DNA of 64,000 nt from Rubrivivax sp. (GCA_016707445.1 JADJHR010000007.1:62001-126000), one strand, 5' to 3'. Positions 1-8,801 are shown, counted from the stretch's first letter. Program-made: numbers and translations. Notes: generated by a model from the letters alone, not told the origin.

Positions 1-1
1 G

Positions 2-427
2 GGGACCAGCGAGTCGATATTCCTGGAGACCTTTTCGAAGTTCGAAACACCCGACGCGGCGCTGCTGGCCCGCTGGGCCCGCATCCGCGAAATCCGCGAT
101 GCGGTCAACAAGGAGATCGAAGCCGTGCGCACGACCGGCGCCGTGGGTTCATCGCTGCAGGCCAACGTGGTGCTGGCCCTGCCCGCGGACGACAAAACCT
201 TGCTGGCCTCGCTGGGCGATGGCCTGAAGTTCGTCCTCATCACCTCGAAGGCCGAACTCACCGACGCCCAGGCGCTGAAGGCCACGATCACGCCGTCTGC
301 CGACACCAAGTGCGAGCGCTGCTGGCACTGGCGCGACGATGTCGGACTCGACGCCGCCCACCCCACGATCTGCGGCCGCTGCACCAGCAACCTGTACGGC
401 GCCGGCGAGACGCGCCGGGTCGCCTGA
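2..427 (+). CDS. ileS: Isoleucyl-tRNA synthetase, C-terminal part (partial)
   Basis: This is the 3' end of a class I aminoacyl-tRNA synthetase that charges tRNA-Ile in the cytoplasm; the catalytic core lies upstream of the window. The reading frame is open from base 2. The visible part holds the C-terminal helical region ([20 protein letters not shown] stretch) and the zinc-binding tail CERCWHW...CGRC, the usual C-terminal zinc finger of bacterial IleS. The stop overlaps the start of lspA (TGATG), so the two are translationally coupled, and ileS-lspA is a common proteobacterial pair. The zinc cysteines and the neighbour make the call secure. Confidence 0.95.
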   Translation, partial: GTSESIFLETFSKFETPDAALLARWARIREIRDAVNKEIEAVRTTGAVGSSLQANVVLALPADDKTLLASLGDGLKFVLITSKAELTDAQALKATITPSADTKCERCWHWRDDVGLDAAHPTICGRCTSNLYGAGETRRVA

Positions 428-951
428 TGGCCCGCAGCCCGGCACGCGGCGGCAATGCGCCCAGCCTGGCGCTGTGGCTGGCGTTGGCGGCCATCGTCAT
501 CCTGGCCGACCAGGTCACGAAGACGCTGATCCTGGGCGCGTTCCAGTACGGCGACACCCAGCCGGTGACCAGCTTCTTCAACATCGTGCGGGCGCACAAC
601 AGTGGCGCCGCGTTCTCGTTCCTGGCTGGGGCGTCGGGCTGGCAGCGCTGGTTCTTTGCCGGCCTGGGCCTGGTGGCGTCGATCTTCATCGTCTGGATGA
701 TGCGCAGCCACCCGACGCAAAGGCTGTTCTGCTTTGCCGTCAGCATGATCATGGGCGGGGCCCTGGGCAACGTGATCGACCGCCTGCTGCACGGCTACGT
801 GGTCGACTTCCTGCAGTTTCGCTTCGGCTTTCTGTCACCGCTGTTCCAGGGCGGCTACTTTCCGGCCTTCAACCTGGCCGACAGTGCCATCACGCTGGGC
901 GCGATCTGCCTGATCCTGGACGAGATCCTGCGCGTTCGCCGCGCCGGCTGA
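427..951 (+). CDS. lspA: Lipoprotein signal peptidase (signal peptidase II)
   Basis: An inner-membrane aspartyl protease that removes signal peptides from diacylglyceryl-modified prolipoproteins. It has 174 residues with four predicted membrane segments (about residues 14-32, 75-93, 102-120, 140-160). The conserved NxxD catalytic regions are visible as GNVIDR and FNLADSAI, and the AHNSGAAFS block matches the family. The chosen start ATG overlaps the ileS stop; an upstream in-frame extension would lie entirely inside ileS. The length is normal for LspA. The pairing with ileS is typical. Confidence 0.97.
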   Translation: MARSPARGGNAPSLALWLALAAIVILADQVTKTLILGAFQYGDTQPVTSFFNIVRAHNSGAAFSFLAGASGWQRWFFAGLGLVASIFIVWMMRSHPTQRLFCFAVSMIMGGALGNVIDRLLHGYVVDFLQFRFGFLSPLFQGGYFPAFNLADSAITLGAICLILDEILRVRRAG

Positions 952-957
952 CAGCCG

Positions 958-1632
958 ATGCAACTGGCCATCGTCGTGCCTGTTCTCGACGAAGCGGCCG
1001 GCATCACAGCCTTTCTGCAAGCGCTGGCACCGCTGCGCGCGCGCGGCGCCGAGCTCATCGTCGTCGATGGCGGCAGCCTTGACGGCACGCCGGCCCTGGC
1101 CGCCGCCGATGCCGACCAGGTCATCAGCGCGCCGCGCGGGCGCGCGCGCCAGATGAACGCCGGCGCCGCCGCGACGCAGGCTGGTGTGCTGCTGTTCCTG
1201 CACGCCGACACCCGCTTGCCGCCGCACGCCGATGCGCTGCTTCTTGAGGGTCTGGCGCAGGGTCGGGCTGCCTGGGGCCGTTTCGATGTTCGCATCGAGG
1301 GCCGGTCGCGGCTGCTGCCCTGGGTGGCAGGCTTGATGAACCATCGCTCGCGGCTGAGCGGCATCGCCACCGGCGACCAGGCGATCTTCATGTGTCGACG
1401 GGTTTTCGACGCGGTCGGCGGTTTCCCCGACCAGCCGCTGATGGAGGACGTGGAGATCAGCCGCCGGCTGAAGCGCCTGTCCCGGCCGCTGTGCCTGCGG
1501 CACGCGGTGACGACCTCGGGACGGCGTTGGGACCAGCGCGGTGCCTGGCGCACGATCGTGCTGATGTGGCGACTGCGGTGGCAGTACTGGCGCGGCGTTG
1601 CGCCCGAGCGACTGGCAGGGCTGTATCGATGA
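958..1632 (+). CDS. Family 2 glycosyltransferase (TIGR04283-type)
   Basis: A 224-residue GT-A fold glycosyltransferase. It shows the N-terminal IVVPVLDEA block, VVDGGSLDGT, HADT (the metal-binding DXD-like site) and a C-terminal MEDVEISRRL acceptor/catalytic region. The family model is named arsenosugar biosynthesis glycosyltransferase, but members occur widely with no proven arsenic role, so the substrate is unknown here. It starts 6 bases after lspA and its stop overlaps the next gene (ATGA). With the following DUF2064 protein and kinase-like gene it forms a tight three-gene unit. The fold is sure; the sugar and acceptor are not. Confidence 0.85.
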   Translation: MQLAIVVPVLDEAAGITAFLQALAPLRARGAELIVVDGGSLDGTPALAAADADQVISAPRGRARQMNAGAAATQAGVLLFLHADTRLPPHADALLLEGLAQGRAAWGRFDVRIEGRSRLLPWVAGLMNHRSRLSGIATGDQAIFMCRRVFDAVGGFPDQPLMEDVEISRRLKRLSRPLCLRHAVTTSGRRWDQRGAWRTIVLMWRLRWQYWRGVAPERLAGLYR

Positions 1633-2252
1633 CCAGCACGGCGATCGTCGTGTTCGCCAAGGCCCCGCTGCCCGGGCTGGCCAAGACCCGGCTGACATCG
1701 ACGCTGGGCGCCGACGGCGCCGCGCGGCTGGCCGATCGCCTGTTGCGCCATGCGCTGCGTCAGGCAAGGTTGGCGGGGCTGGGGCCGGTCGAGCTGTGTG
1801 TCACGCCCGATGGCCTGCACCCGAGCTTTGTCGAGCTGGCGCGCCAGCCCGGCGTCGAACTGACGCTGCAAGCCGACGGTGACCTGGGCCGACGCATGGC
1901 GCATGCATTCGAGCGCTGCTTGCCGCGCGACGGCCGCGTGCTCTTGATCGGCACCGACGCACCCGACCTCGACAGCGACCGTTTGCGCCAGGCCGCGGCC
2001 GCTCTGGACGATCATGACGCGGTCTTCGCACCAACCTTCGACGGCGGCTACGTACTGATCGGCCTGCGCCGTCCGGCGCCGACACTGTTCACCGACATGC
2101 GCTGGAGCCATGCCGGCGTGATGGCCGAGACGCGCCACCGCCTGGCCGCTGCAGGCCTGCTGCACCACGAACTGCCGCTGCTGCACGACATCGACGAAGC
2201 GGCCGATCTGCCCTTTCTGCCTGCAAGCTGGCGCGAAGTGGGTGGCCCGTGA
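1629..2252 (+). CDS. DUF2064 / TIGR04282-type glycosyltransferase-like protein
   Basis: A protein of 207 residues in the nucleotidyl- or glycosyl-transferase-like family that regularly partners TIGR04283 proteins. Visible motifs are the N-terminal IVVFAKAPLPGLAKTRL (a nucleotide-sugar loop resembling MobA/CofC), GTDAPDL in the middle and FDGGYVLIGL. The start ATG overlaps the preceding stop, and a longer upstream reading is only the alternative frame of the glycosyltransferase. Its own stop overlaps the GTG of the next gene. A role in making or moving an activated sugar for the upstream transferase is inferred from motif and context. Confidence 0.82.
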   Translation: MTSTAIVVFAKAPLPGLAKTRLTSTLGADGAARLADRLLRHALRQARLAGLGPVELCVTPDGLHPSFVELARQPGVELTLQADGDLGRRMAHAFERCLPRDGRVLLIGTDAPDLDSDRLRQAAAALDDHDAVFAPTFDGGYVLIGLRRPAPTLFTDMRWSHAGVMAETRHRLAAAGLLHHELPLLHDIDEAADLPFLPASWREVGGP

Positions 2253-3280
2253 TTGACGCCTTGCGTCACGCGTTGACCGCCGCGGGGCGGCCCGAGGCAG
2301 ACGCCGCGATCGAGCCGCTGGCCGACCGCGGACTGGCGCATTGGCATCTGCGTCTGGTGGGCAGCGGGATGCTGCTGCGGGTTCCCAAGCAGAGCCAGAT
2401 GGGTCTGGCGCCTGGCGCGCATCTGGCCTACGAGGCCTGTTGTTTCCAGCGTGCCGCACCCTGCGGCCACAGCCCCAGGCTGGCGGCAGTGCTGCCACCG
2501 GGTGCCGGCCTGCCACGCGGCGCGCTGCTGGTCGATGAGGTGATCGGTCGTCCGCTGCAACTGCCCGCCGACCTGCCCGCTCTGGTGACGGCACTGGCTG
2601 CACTGCATGCCCTGCCCTTGCCGGCAGTGGCGCGGCGCTCGCCGCTGCTCGACCCAGTCGACCTGCTGGCAGCGCTGCAGGCCGAAATCATGATCCAGGC
2701 GCAGCATCTGCCGGCTGCCAGGCTGCAGCCATCGGCGGCACGCGTGATCGGGCACGAGTTGCATCGCCTGCAGCAGTTGCTGCTGCTGCCTCAGCGCCCG
2801 GCGCGGCACATGATCGCGTTCGACGCCCACCCGGGCAATTTTCTCGTCGACGCGCAAGATCGGGCCTGGCTGGTCGACCTGGAGAAAGCGCGCTACGGCG
2901 CCGCCGCACTCGACCTGGCGCATGCCACGCTGTACACCAGCACCACCTGGGACCTGGCCAGCCAGGCCGTGCTCGATGACAGCCAGGTGCTGGCAGCGGC
3001 ACGCCAGTGGCTGACCACGATGACACCCGAAGAACAAGCCTGGGTGGCGCCACTGCGTCGCGCCATGGGCCTGTGGTCGCTGACCTGGTGCGCCAAGTGG
3101 CGGGTGCAATCCGCCGCGCCCGGTGGCAGCGGCAAAGGTGGCGAAAACTGGTCGACCGAACTCAGCAAAGCGGCATTGGTCGAGCATGTTCGAGGGCGCG
3201 TCGATCACTACCTGTCGCCCGTGGTGGTGCGGCAGCTGTTCGACCAGTGCAATGCCCTGGCCGATTCGCTGCGCGCCTGA
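2249..3280 (+). CDS. Aminoglycoside/choline phosphotransferase-family kinase
   Basis: This 343-residue protein carries the small-molecule kinase fold. It has the catalytic-loop-like segment FDAHPGNFLVD (about residues 192-202) and the metal-binding WLVDLEKARYG (about 209-219); an N-terminal ATP-binding lobe precedes them. The HPGN replaces the HxDxxxxN of classic aminoglycoside kinases, as in many APH/choline-kinase relatives. The GTG start overlaps the previous stop (GTGA). As third gene of the glycosyltransferase unit it may phosphorylate a sugar or lipid head group. That is inference; nothing indicates antibiotic resistance. Confidence 0.8.
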   Translation: MIDALRHALTAAGRPEADAAIEPLADRGLAHWHLRLVGSGMLLRVPKQSQMGLAPGAHLAYEACCFQRAAPCGHSPRLAAVLPPGAGLPRGALLVDEVIGRPLQLPADLPALVTALAALHALPLPAVARRSPLLDPVDLLAALQAEIMIQAQHLPAARLQPSAARVIGHELHRLQQLLLLPQRPARHMIAFDAHPGNFLVDAQDRAWLVDLEKARYGAAALDLAHATLYTSTTWDLASQAVLDDSQVLAAARQWLTTMTPEEQAWVAPLRRAMGLWSLTWCAKWRVQSAAPGGSGKGGENWSTELSKAALVEHVRGRVDHYLSPVVVRQLFDQCNALADSLRA

Positions 3281-3351
3281 ACTGCCTGAGCTTGCGCGCC
3301 CTTTGCGATTTACGATGCGGGTCGCTTGCCCCATCTGGATCGTTGACCCGC

Positions 3352-6183
3352 TTGGCTACCCCCGATCTCGATCTCGACCCGCCCGCGGCGGATGTCGACG
3401 ACCCCGACGCCACCTTGCCGGGGCCGCTGCTGGCGAGCGGCCATCGCGATGCCACCACCGTCCCGGCGGGCACGGCGCCATCCAAGGGCCCGGGATCAGG
3501 GTCTGACGTCGGCGCGCGAGTTTCGCAAGACCTGGTCGGGATGCGGCTGGGCGCCTGGACGCTGCTGCGCAAGATCGGCCAGGGCGGCATGGGCGAGGTC
3601 TGGCTGGCCGACCGCAGCGACGGCCTGTTCGAGGCACATGCTGCGATCAAGCTGCTGCGCCACGACCAGCCGGCCGAACACATGGCGGCACGCTTCGCAC
3701 GCGAGCGTGCCGTGCTGGCACGGCTGGACCACCCGTCCATTGCCCGGCTGCTCGACGCGGGTGTCGACCAGGGCCGCGCCTACATCGTGCTGGAACACGT
3801 GCAGGGCCTGCCGCTGATCGACCATGTGCGTGAGACCTGCCCCGACCTGGCCAGCCGCGTGCGCCTGATGATTGGCGTGGCCGAGGCGGTAGACCACGCC
3901 CATGGCCGGCTGGTGGTGCACCGCGACCTGAAGCCGGCCAATGTGCTGGTGCTGCCCGACGGCGCACCCAAGCTGCTGGATTTCGGCGTGGCCGGGCTGC
4001 TTGGAGACGACGACGTGGTCGACGGCCAGCTCACCCACCTCACCGGCCGACGGCTGACGCTGGCCTATGCGGCGCCGGAGCAGCTGACCGGTGAAGCGGT
4101 GGGTGTGGCCGCCGACGTGTTCTCGCTGGGCGTGATGCTGTTCGAGCTGTGCAGCGGCAACTCTCCCTTTGTCGGTGATTTGAAGAACCGCGCGGCTGCA
4201 GAGCATGCGCTGCTGCATGACGAGGCGCCGCGGCTCACACACACCGGCAGCAGCGGCGGTCGTGGCAATGGCAATGGTGGAAGTACCGGTGGCACGATGG
4301 GCGCTGAGCCGGCGGCCTCGCGCTCACCCCCGCGACCGCAGGATTTCGAGCGCGTTCGCGGTGACCTCGAGGCCGTGGTCGCCAAGGCGCTGCGAAAGGA
4401 CCCGGCCGACCGCTACAGCAGCGTGCGGCTGCTGATCGACGACCTGCAGCGCTGGTTGACGCACCGGCCGGTCAGCGTGCGCCGTGACGACTGGCGCCAT
4501 CGCAGCCGGCTGTGGCTGCGTCGCCATGCCCTGCTGGCCGGGACGGGCCTGGCCTTGCTGCTCGCGCTGAGTGCCGGTCTGGGGGTCAGCTTGTGGCAAT
4601 GGCAGCGCGCCGAGCGTGCGGCGCGTGCGTCCGACCAGGTCACCGCCTATCTGGCGCAAGTGCTGGGGTCGGCACAACCGCAGCGCCACGGTGGCCAGGT
4701 GCCCACGGTGTTCCAGTTGCTGGAAAACAGCCGTCGCGACATCGGCACCCGTTTTGCCGACAGCCCCGCCACACAAGAGCGGCTGCTGGCGGTGCTGGTC
4801 GACACCTACCGTGACCTGAACCGCAGCGATCTGGCCCTGCCGCTGGCACAGGAAAGGCTGGCGCTGGCCGAACGTCAACATGGCCCCGACGCCGACGCCA
4901 CCCTGCGCGCGCGCCTGTCGCTGGCTGGCGTGCTGTCGCTGCTGCAGCGTTTCGACCAGGTGCTGTTGCAGGTCGAGCCGATTCGCCAGGACGTCAGGCG
5001 TCGCCTGGGCGATCTGTCGGACGAACACCGCGACCTGCTGTACCTGTTGACCTACGCCTACACCCGGCTGGGCCGCTTTGACGACGCCCACCGGCTGCTG
5101 GCCGAGGCGCGACGGGTGACCGATTCCAAGCATGCGCCGGGCAGCATGGAGCGCATCATGTTCTTCAACCGTGTGCAGGTCCTGGAGACCAGTGCCGGCC
5201 GCTTGCGTGAAGGCCTGGCCGCACTGCAGCAGACCCAGCCCTACTGGGACCGACTGGCGGTCGAGCATGCCGGTGAACAGCACACGCTCGAGCGCAACCT
5301 GATCGCAGTGCAGATCCGCTTGGGCGACTACGAGGGCCTGGTCGAGCGCGGCAACTCGCTGCTGGCACGCATCGATGCCCGCCTCGGCCCGGGCAGCGAC
5401 CAGGCCATGGGCCTGCGCGCCGAGCTGGCACGGGCCCTGATTGAAACCGGCCGTTTCGACGAAGCCTGGCAGCAACGCCGGGCCTCGATCGAAGGCGGCA
5501 GCGCACTGGCCGCACGCGAGCCTGGCCTGGCCCTGCCCGAGCGGGCATTCGCACTGCATGCCCGGGTGCTGGCACAGCCGCAGGCTGCCAGCGAGCTGCG
5601 CAGCTTGGCGCGGGCAATGGCCGACGAGACCCGCCGCAGTGCTGCCGAATTGGGTTTGCGCACGACGTCGGTGTGGTCAACACTTTTCAAGACCGCGGTG
5701 CTGCTCGGTGACCAGGCGCTGGCCGGGCAGTCGCTGCAGGCCTTGCGCACCGATCCCGGGCTGGCGCGCAGCAAACTGCTGCGCAGTCGCATCAACCAGC
5801 TTGACGGTGAGTGGCAGCGTTGGCAGGGCGACCTGGCGCGCAGCCGAGAGTTGCTGCAGGAACGTCTGGCCGATCAGCTGCACATGGCCGAGACGCACAC
5901 GCCACCCATCTGGTCAGCCGCACTCGACCTGGTCGTCACGGCGATCGATCAGGACGACCCCGGGGCAGCCGCGCTGCTGCAGCAAGCGCGCACGCTGCGA
6001 CCTCGGGGCATGCCTGCCGATGCGCCGCTGGACGCCCTGCAGGCCTGGCTGGATGCTCGCCTGCAGGCAGCGGGCAAGGACCAGCGCCTAGAAATGGACC
6101 GCCGCTGGGCCGCGCTGGCCCGGCGCGTGGGTCGAGAGCCCAGCGACCTGCGCGAAAGTGTTCTCGCGGCAGCGCTGCTCTGA
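3352..6183 (+). CDS. Membrane-anchored Ser/Thr protein kinase with TPR-like C-terminus
   Basis: A Hanks-type kinase of about 943 residues. After a disordered N-terminal stretch of about 60 residues come the glycine loop GQGGMGEV, the AIK lysine, HRDLKPAN, DFG and APE, so every catalytic element is present. The C-lobe carries a Gly/Asn-rich insert (about 4243-4300). One membrane segment follows (about residues 390-410), then about 530 residues of helical TPR-like repeats, probably periplasmic. No ATG lies before the kinase domain. TTG at 3352 is my choice; TTG at 3343 or 3292 is possible. Substrates are unknown. It may be monocistronic, about 70 bases after the phosphotransferase gene. Confidence 0.88.
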   Translation: MATPDLDLDPPAADVDDPDATLPGPLLASGHRDATTVPAGTAPSKGPGSGSDVGARVSQDLVGMRLGAWTLLRKIGQGGMGEVWLADRSDGLFEAHAAIKLLRHDQPAEHMAARFARERAVLARLDHPSIARLLDAGVDQGRAYIVLEHVQGLPLIDHVRETCPDLASRVRLMIGVAEAVDHAHGRLVVHRDLKPANVLVLPDGAPKLLDFGVAGLLGDDDVVDGQLTHLTGRRLTLAYAAPEQLTGEAVGVAADVFSLGVMLFELCSGNSPFVGDLKNRAAAEHALLHDEAPRLTHTGSSGGRGNGNGGSTGGTMGAEPAASRSPPRPQDFERVRGDLEAVVAKALRKDPADRYSSVRLLIDDLQRWLTHRPVSVRRDDWRHRSRLWLRRHALLAGTGLALLLALSAGLGVSLWQWQRAERAARASDQVTAYLAQVLGSAQPQRHGGQVPTVFQLLENSRRDIGTRFADSPATQERLLAVLVDTYRDLNRSDLALPLAQERLALAERQHGPDADATLRARLSLAGVLSLLQRFDQVLLQVEPIRQDVRRRLGDLSDEHRDLLYLLTYAYTRLGRFDDAHRLLAEARRVTDSKHAPGSMERIMFFNRVQVLETSAGRLREGLAALQQTQPYWDRLAVEHAGEQHTLERNLIAVQIRLGDYEGLVERGNSLLARIDARLGPGSDQAMGLRAELARALIETGRFDEAWQQRRASIEGGSALAAREPGLALPERAFALHARVLAQPQAASELRSLARAMADETRRSAAELGLRTTSVWSTLFKTAVLLGDQALAGQSLQALRTDPGLARSKLLRSRINQLDGEWQRWQGDLARSRELLQERLADQLHMAETHTPPIWSAALDLVVTAIDQDDPGAAALLQQARTLRPRGMPADAPLDALQAWLDARLQAAGKDQRLEMDRRWAALARRVGREPSDLRESVLAAALL

Positions 6184-6208
6184 TCCGCGCAGGGCCGACG
6201 CCCGGGCG

Positions 6209-6436
6209 TCAGCGGCGCTTGATCACGTGGATGAATTCGACCGCGCTGCTGGTCTGCTCGACCAGTTCGTGGCCGGTCTGGCGCGCAAAGGCCTGGAAAT
6301 CGCGGATCGAGCCAGGGTCGGTGGACACCACCCTGAGCAACTCTCCGGCCTGCATCTCCGACAGGGCCTTCTTGGCCTTGAGGATGGGCAGCGGGCAGTT
6401 CAGGCCGCGTGTGTCGAGTTCCTTGTGGACGTCCAT
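6209..6436 (-). CDS. TusA/SirA-family sulfur carrier protein
   Basis: A small cytoplasmic protein of 75 residues with the TusA signature. The N-terminal DTRGLNCPLPILKAKKAL contains the CPxP motif, whose cysteine carries persulfide sulfur; the fold continues with a GELL.V.STDPGS stretch. TusA proteins relay sulfur for tRNA thiolation or other sulfur trafficking; which target applies here is not visible. The ATG is preceded at a good distance by AGGAG. It lies upstream of and in the same direction as no close partner: the Nudix gene is 25 bases away on the same strand and reads toward it. A 14-base palindrome covers the stop codon (6197-6210). Confidence 0.9.
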   Translation of the reverse strand: MDVHKELDTRGLNCPLPILKAKKALSEMQAGELLRVVSTDPGSIRDFQAFARQTGHELVEQTSSAVEFIHVIKRR

Positions 6437-6461
6437 GCATCTCCTTCGTGATCAGCAGATT

Positions 6462-7013
6462 CTAAGAACGGCGCGGCGGCAACTCGATGAACTGCGGCTC
6501 GTGCCCACGCGAACGCAGCCAGTCGGCCAGCGCAAATCCAGTGCCCGCGCGCCAGCAGCGCACCGTCTGCGGCGTGAACAGCTTGTACTCCGACAGTTCG
6601 GGCGACAGCCGGATCTCGCCCTCGACCAGGGCGTGGTAGGCCACGATCAGTTGGTTCATGCGCTGGAAGTCGTAGACGCCAATCAGCTTCAGCGCGCGCA
6701 CCTGCAGCGAGGTCTCCTCGGCTACCTCACGCGTGATGCCTTCTTCGGGCGTCTCGCCGGCCTCCATGAAACCGGTGATGAGGCCGAAGAACCGCCCCGT
6801 CCAGGCGGCGTTGCAGGCCAGCAGCAGCTGGCCGTCGCGGTCGCCGCATTCGATCACCGCGGCCAGCACCGGGGTGGGGTTGTTCCAATGCGTCCAGTGG
6901 CAGGCGGGGCAACGCAGGCGCTGCTTGTCGCCGCCGTCCTCGGCCTGCGTGATCAGCTGCAGCGGCGTCGCGCAGTGCGGGCAGAACTGGGGTTCGTGGC
7001 GCTGGGTCGTCAT
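6462..7013 (-). CDS. Nudix hydrolase with N-terminal zinc ribbon
   Basis: A 183-residue hydrolase with two parts. The N-terminal zinc ribbon has CPHC (residues 11-14) and CPAC about 20 residues later, the arrangement seen in NudC-type and related enzymes. The Nudix box runs from GFMEAGETPEEG to REVAEETSL and keeps the metal-binding glutamates, with Thr replacing the usual Gly near its end. Such enzymes cleave nucleoside diphosphates linked to another group; the substrate (NADH, capped RNA or other) cannot be read from sequence. Its start overlaps the cysM stop by four bases (ATGA), so it is probably cotranscribed with cysM. Confidence 0.88.
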   Translation of the reverse strand: MTTQRHEPQFCPHCATPLQLITQAEDGGDKQRLRCPACHWTHWNNPTPVLAAVIECGDRDGQLLLACNAAWTGRFFGLITGFMEAGETPEEGITREVAEETSLQVRALKLIGVYDFQRMNQLIVAYHALVEGEIRLSPELSEYKLFTPQTVRCWRAGTGFALADWLRSRGHEPQFIELPPRRS

Positions 7014-7930
7014 GCCGGAAAGACGCCGGTGGACAGATAGCGGTCACCGCGGTCACAGACGATGAAGACGATGGTCGCGTTCTCGACCTGCTGCGCGACC
7101 TGCAGCGCCACCCAGCAGGCACCGGCCGCCGAGATGCCGGCGAACAGGCCCTCCTCGCGCGCCAGGCGGCGCGCCATGTCTTCGGCATCGGCCTGGCTGA
7201 CCTGCATCAGCTCATCGACCAGGCGTGGGTCGTAGATCTTGGGCTGGTAGGCCTCGGGCCACTTGCGGATGCCGGGAATGCGTGACCCTTCGGCCGGCTG
7301 AGCGCCGACGATGTGAACCGCGGGGTTCATCTCCTTCAGGTAACGCGACACGCCGGTGATGGTGCCGGTGGTGCCCATGGCGCTGACGAAGTGCGTGACG
7401 CGGCCGGCGGTGTCGGCCCAGATCTCGGGGCCGGTGGTCTCGTAGTGCGAGCGCGGGTTGTCGGCATTGGCAAACTGGTCCAGCACACGGCCCTTGCCGT
7501 CGCGCTGCATCTGGTCGGCGAGGTCGCGTGCGTATTCGATGCCGCCCGAGCGCGGGGTCAGGATGAGCTCGGCGCCGAAGGCCTTCATGGTCTGCGCCCG
7601 CTCGATCGACAGGTCTTCGGGCATCACCAGCAGCATGCGGTAGCCACGGATGGCCGCGGCCATCGCCAGCGCGATGCCGGTGTTGCCCGAGGTGGCCTCG
7701 ATCAGCGTGTCGCCGGGCCGGATGTCGCCGCGCGCTTCAGCGCCGCTGATCATGCCGAGCGCGGCTCGGTCCTTCACCGAGCCTGCCGGGTTGTTGCCTT
7801 CCAGCTTGCCCAGCACCACGTTGCCGCGGTCGTGGCCGGACCGTCCCGGCAGCCGCTGCAGGCGCACCAACGGCGTGTGGCCGATGGCCTGTTCCAGGGT
7901 CAGGTAGTCAGGGGCTGCAGCAGGGCTCAT
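7010..7930 (-). CDS. cysM: Cysteine synthase B (O-acetylserine sulfhydrylase)
   Basis: A pyridoxal-phosphate enzyme of about 306 residues that makes cysteine from O-acetylserine and sulfide (or thiosulfate for the CysM type). The PLP lysine sits in NNPAGSVKDRAA and the substrate loop is EATSGNTG. The phosphate-binding loop GTTGTITG is also present, and PAEGSRIPGIRKWP is typical of CysM rather than CysK. A further upstream ATG (7987) is in frame, but ATG 7930 has GAGAGGA at a correct distance and gives the usual family length. Its stop overlaps the Nudix start. Confidence 0.93.
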   Translation of the reverse strand: MSPAAAPDYLTLEQAIGHTPLVRLQRLPGRSGHDRGNVVLGKLEGNNPAGSVKDRAALGMISGAEARGDIRPGDTLIEATSGNTGIALAMAAAIRGYRMLLVMPEDLSIERAQTMKAFGAELILTPRSGGIEYARDLADQMQRDGKGRVLDQFANADNPRSHYETTGPEIWADTAGRVTHFVSAMGTTGTITGVSRYLKEMNPAVHIVGAQPAEGSRIPGIRKWPEAYQPKIYDPRLVDELMQVSQADAEDMARRLAREEGLFAGISAAGACWVALQVAQQVENATIVFIVCDRGDRYLSTGVFPA

Positions 7931-8034
7931 GGACGTGTCCTCTCGGGTGTTGATTGTCGCCGCCATGGCCAAGGCCACGAGACCCACATGCCATAATCGC
8001 GCGCTTCATGCGTGCCGTCGGCAGCACCCAACAA

Positions 8035-8119
8035 GCCCGGGTGGCGAAATCGGTAGACGCAGGGGACTCAAAATCCCCCGCCGCAAGGCGTGCCGGTTCG
8101 AGTCCGGCCCCGGGCACCA
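8035..8119 (+). tRNA. tRNA-Leu (anticodon CAA)
   Basis: The 7-base acceptor stem GCCCGGG (8035-8041) pairs with CCCGGGC (8109-8115), followed by an encoded ACCA ending at 8119. The anticodon arm has stem GGGGA/TCCCC with loop CTCAAAA, giving anticodon CAA, which reads UUG. A long variable arm (class II, CGCCGCAAGGCG region) and a T-arm GGTTCGAGTCC are present; with 85 nucleotides this fits leucine. A CATAAT hexamer at 7992-7997 may be its -10 element. It is a single gene, not part of an rRNA operon. Confidence 0.96.
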
Positions 8120-8124
8120 GCGGA

Positions 8125-8152
8125 CCCTGCCAGTCAGGGCCGTTCTTTCTTT
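8125..8152 (+). terminator. Possible weak terminator after tRNA-Leu
   Basis: A short hairpin CCCTG-CCAGT-CAGGG (8125-8139) is followed by a pyrimidine stretch with several T runs. The stem is short for an intrinsic terminator, so the call is tentative. It lies between the tRNA and the rhomboid gene, in the expected place. Confidence 0.4.
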
Positions 8153-8172
8153 GAACGACCTCAACGCCGTCC

Positions 8173-8766
8173 ATGCCGCCGATCCCACCCGTCACCAAGG
8201 CGCTGATGCTGATCTGCACGGCGCTGTTCTGCCTCGAGTTCTTCACGCCTTTGAGCCTGTGGTTCGCGCTCTGGCCGGTGGGCAGCGGGCGCTTCGCACC
8301 CTGGCAGCTGCTGAGCTACGCCTTCCTGCACAGCGGCACCATGCACCTGTTCTTCAACATGTTCGGGCTGTGGATGTTCGGCTCGGAGCTTGAGCGCCTG
8401 TGGGGTCAGAAGCGCTACCTGCAGTTCCTGCTCGCCGGTGCGCTTTCGGCTGCGGTGGTGCAGCTGGTGTTCAACTACGTCACCAATTCGCCAGTGCCCA
8501 CGGTGGGCGCGTCGGGCGCGCTGTTCGCGCTGCTGCTGGCATTCGGCATGCTATTTCCCAACCGCACCATCATGCCGCTGTTCCCGCCCATCCCGATGAA
8601 GGCCAAGACCTTCGTGATGGTGTTCGGCGGGCTCGAACTGTTGCTGGGCCTGGCCGGCAGCAGCGGCGTCGCGCACTTTGCCCATCTGGGTGGCATGCTG
8701 GGTGGCTGGCTGATCATCCGCTACTGGCGCGGGCAGTCGCCCTTCGGCGCCGGTCGGCACCGTTGA
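8173..8766 (+). CDS. Rhomboid-family intramembrane serine protease
   Basis: A polytopic membrane protein of 197 residues with six predicted membrane segments. The catalytic serine is in the GASGALFA motif (about residue 115). The catalytic histidine lies in AHLGGMLGGW of the last segment. The HLFFNMFGLWMFG loop, carrying the conserved His/Asn, follows the second segment. Bacterial rhomboids cut transmembrane substrates; no substrate is indicated here. ATG 8173 gives a short cytoplasmic N-terminus and normal length. It converges on the SDR gene, with a hairpin between them at 8783-8801. Confidence 0.9.
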   Translation: MPPIPPVTKALMLICTALFCLEFFTPLSLWFALWPVGSGRFAPWQLLSYAFLHSGTMHLFFNMFGLWMFGSELERLWGQKRYLQFLLAGALSAAVVQLVFNYVTNSPVPTVGASGALFALLLAFGMLFPNRTIMPLFPPIPMKAKTFVMVFGGLELLLGLAGSSGVAHFAHLGGMLGGWLIIRYWRGQSPFGAGRHR

Positions 8767-8782
8767 CCCCACGCTTGCAGAC

Positions 8783-8801
8783 GACGCGCCCCAGGCGCGT
8801 C
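8783..8801. terminator. Hairpin between convergent genes
   Basis: An 8-base-pair GC-rich stem (GACGCGCC / GGCGCGTC) with a three-base loop CCA lies between the convergent rhomboid and SDR genes. No proper T tract follows on either strand, so it could act as a weak terminator or an mRNA 3'-end stabiliser. Confidence 0.45.

Noticed and set aside
855..2603. A 582-residue minus-strand open frame
   Set aside because: Antisense to the glycosyltransferase, DUF2064 and kinase genes, which overlap neatly in the plus frame. Composition is shadow-like.
6197..6210. 14-base palindrome at the tusA-like stop
   Set aside because: No loop or T tract; probably chance in high-GC DNA.
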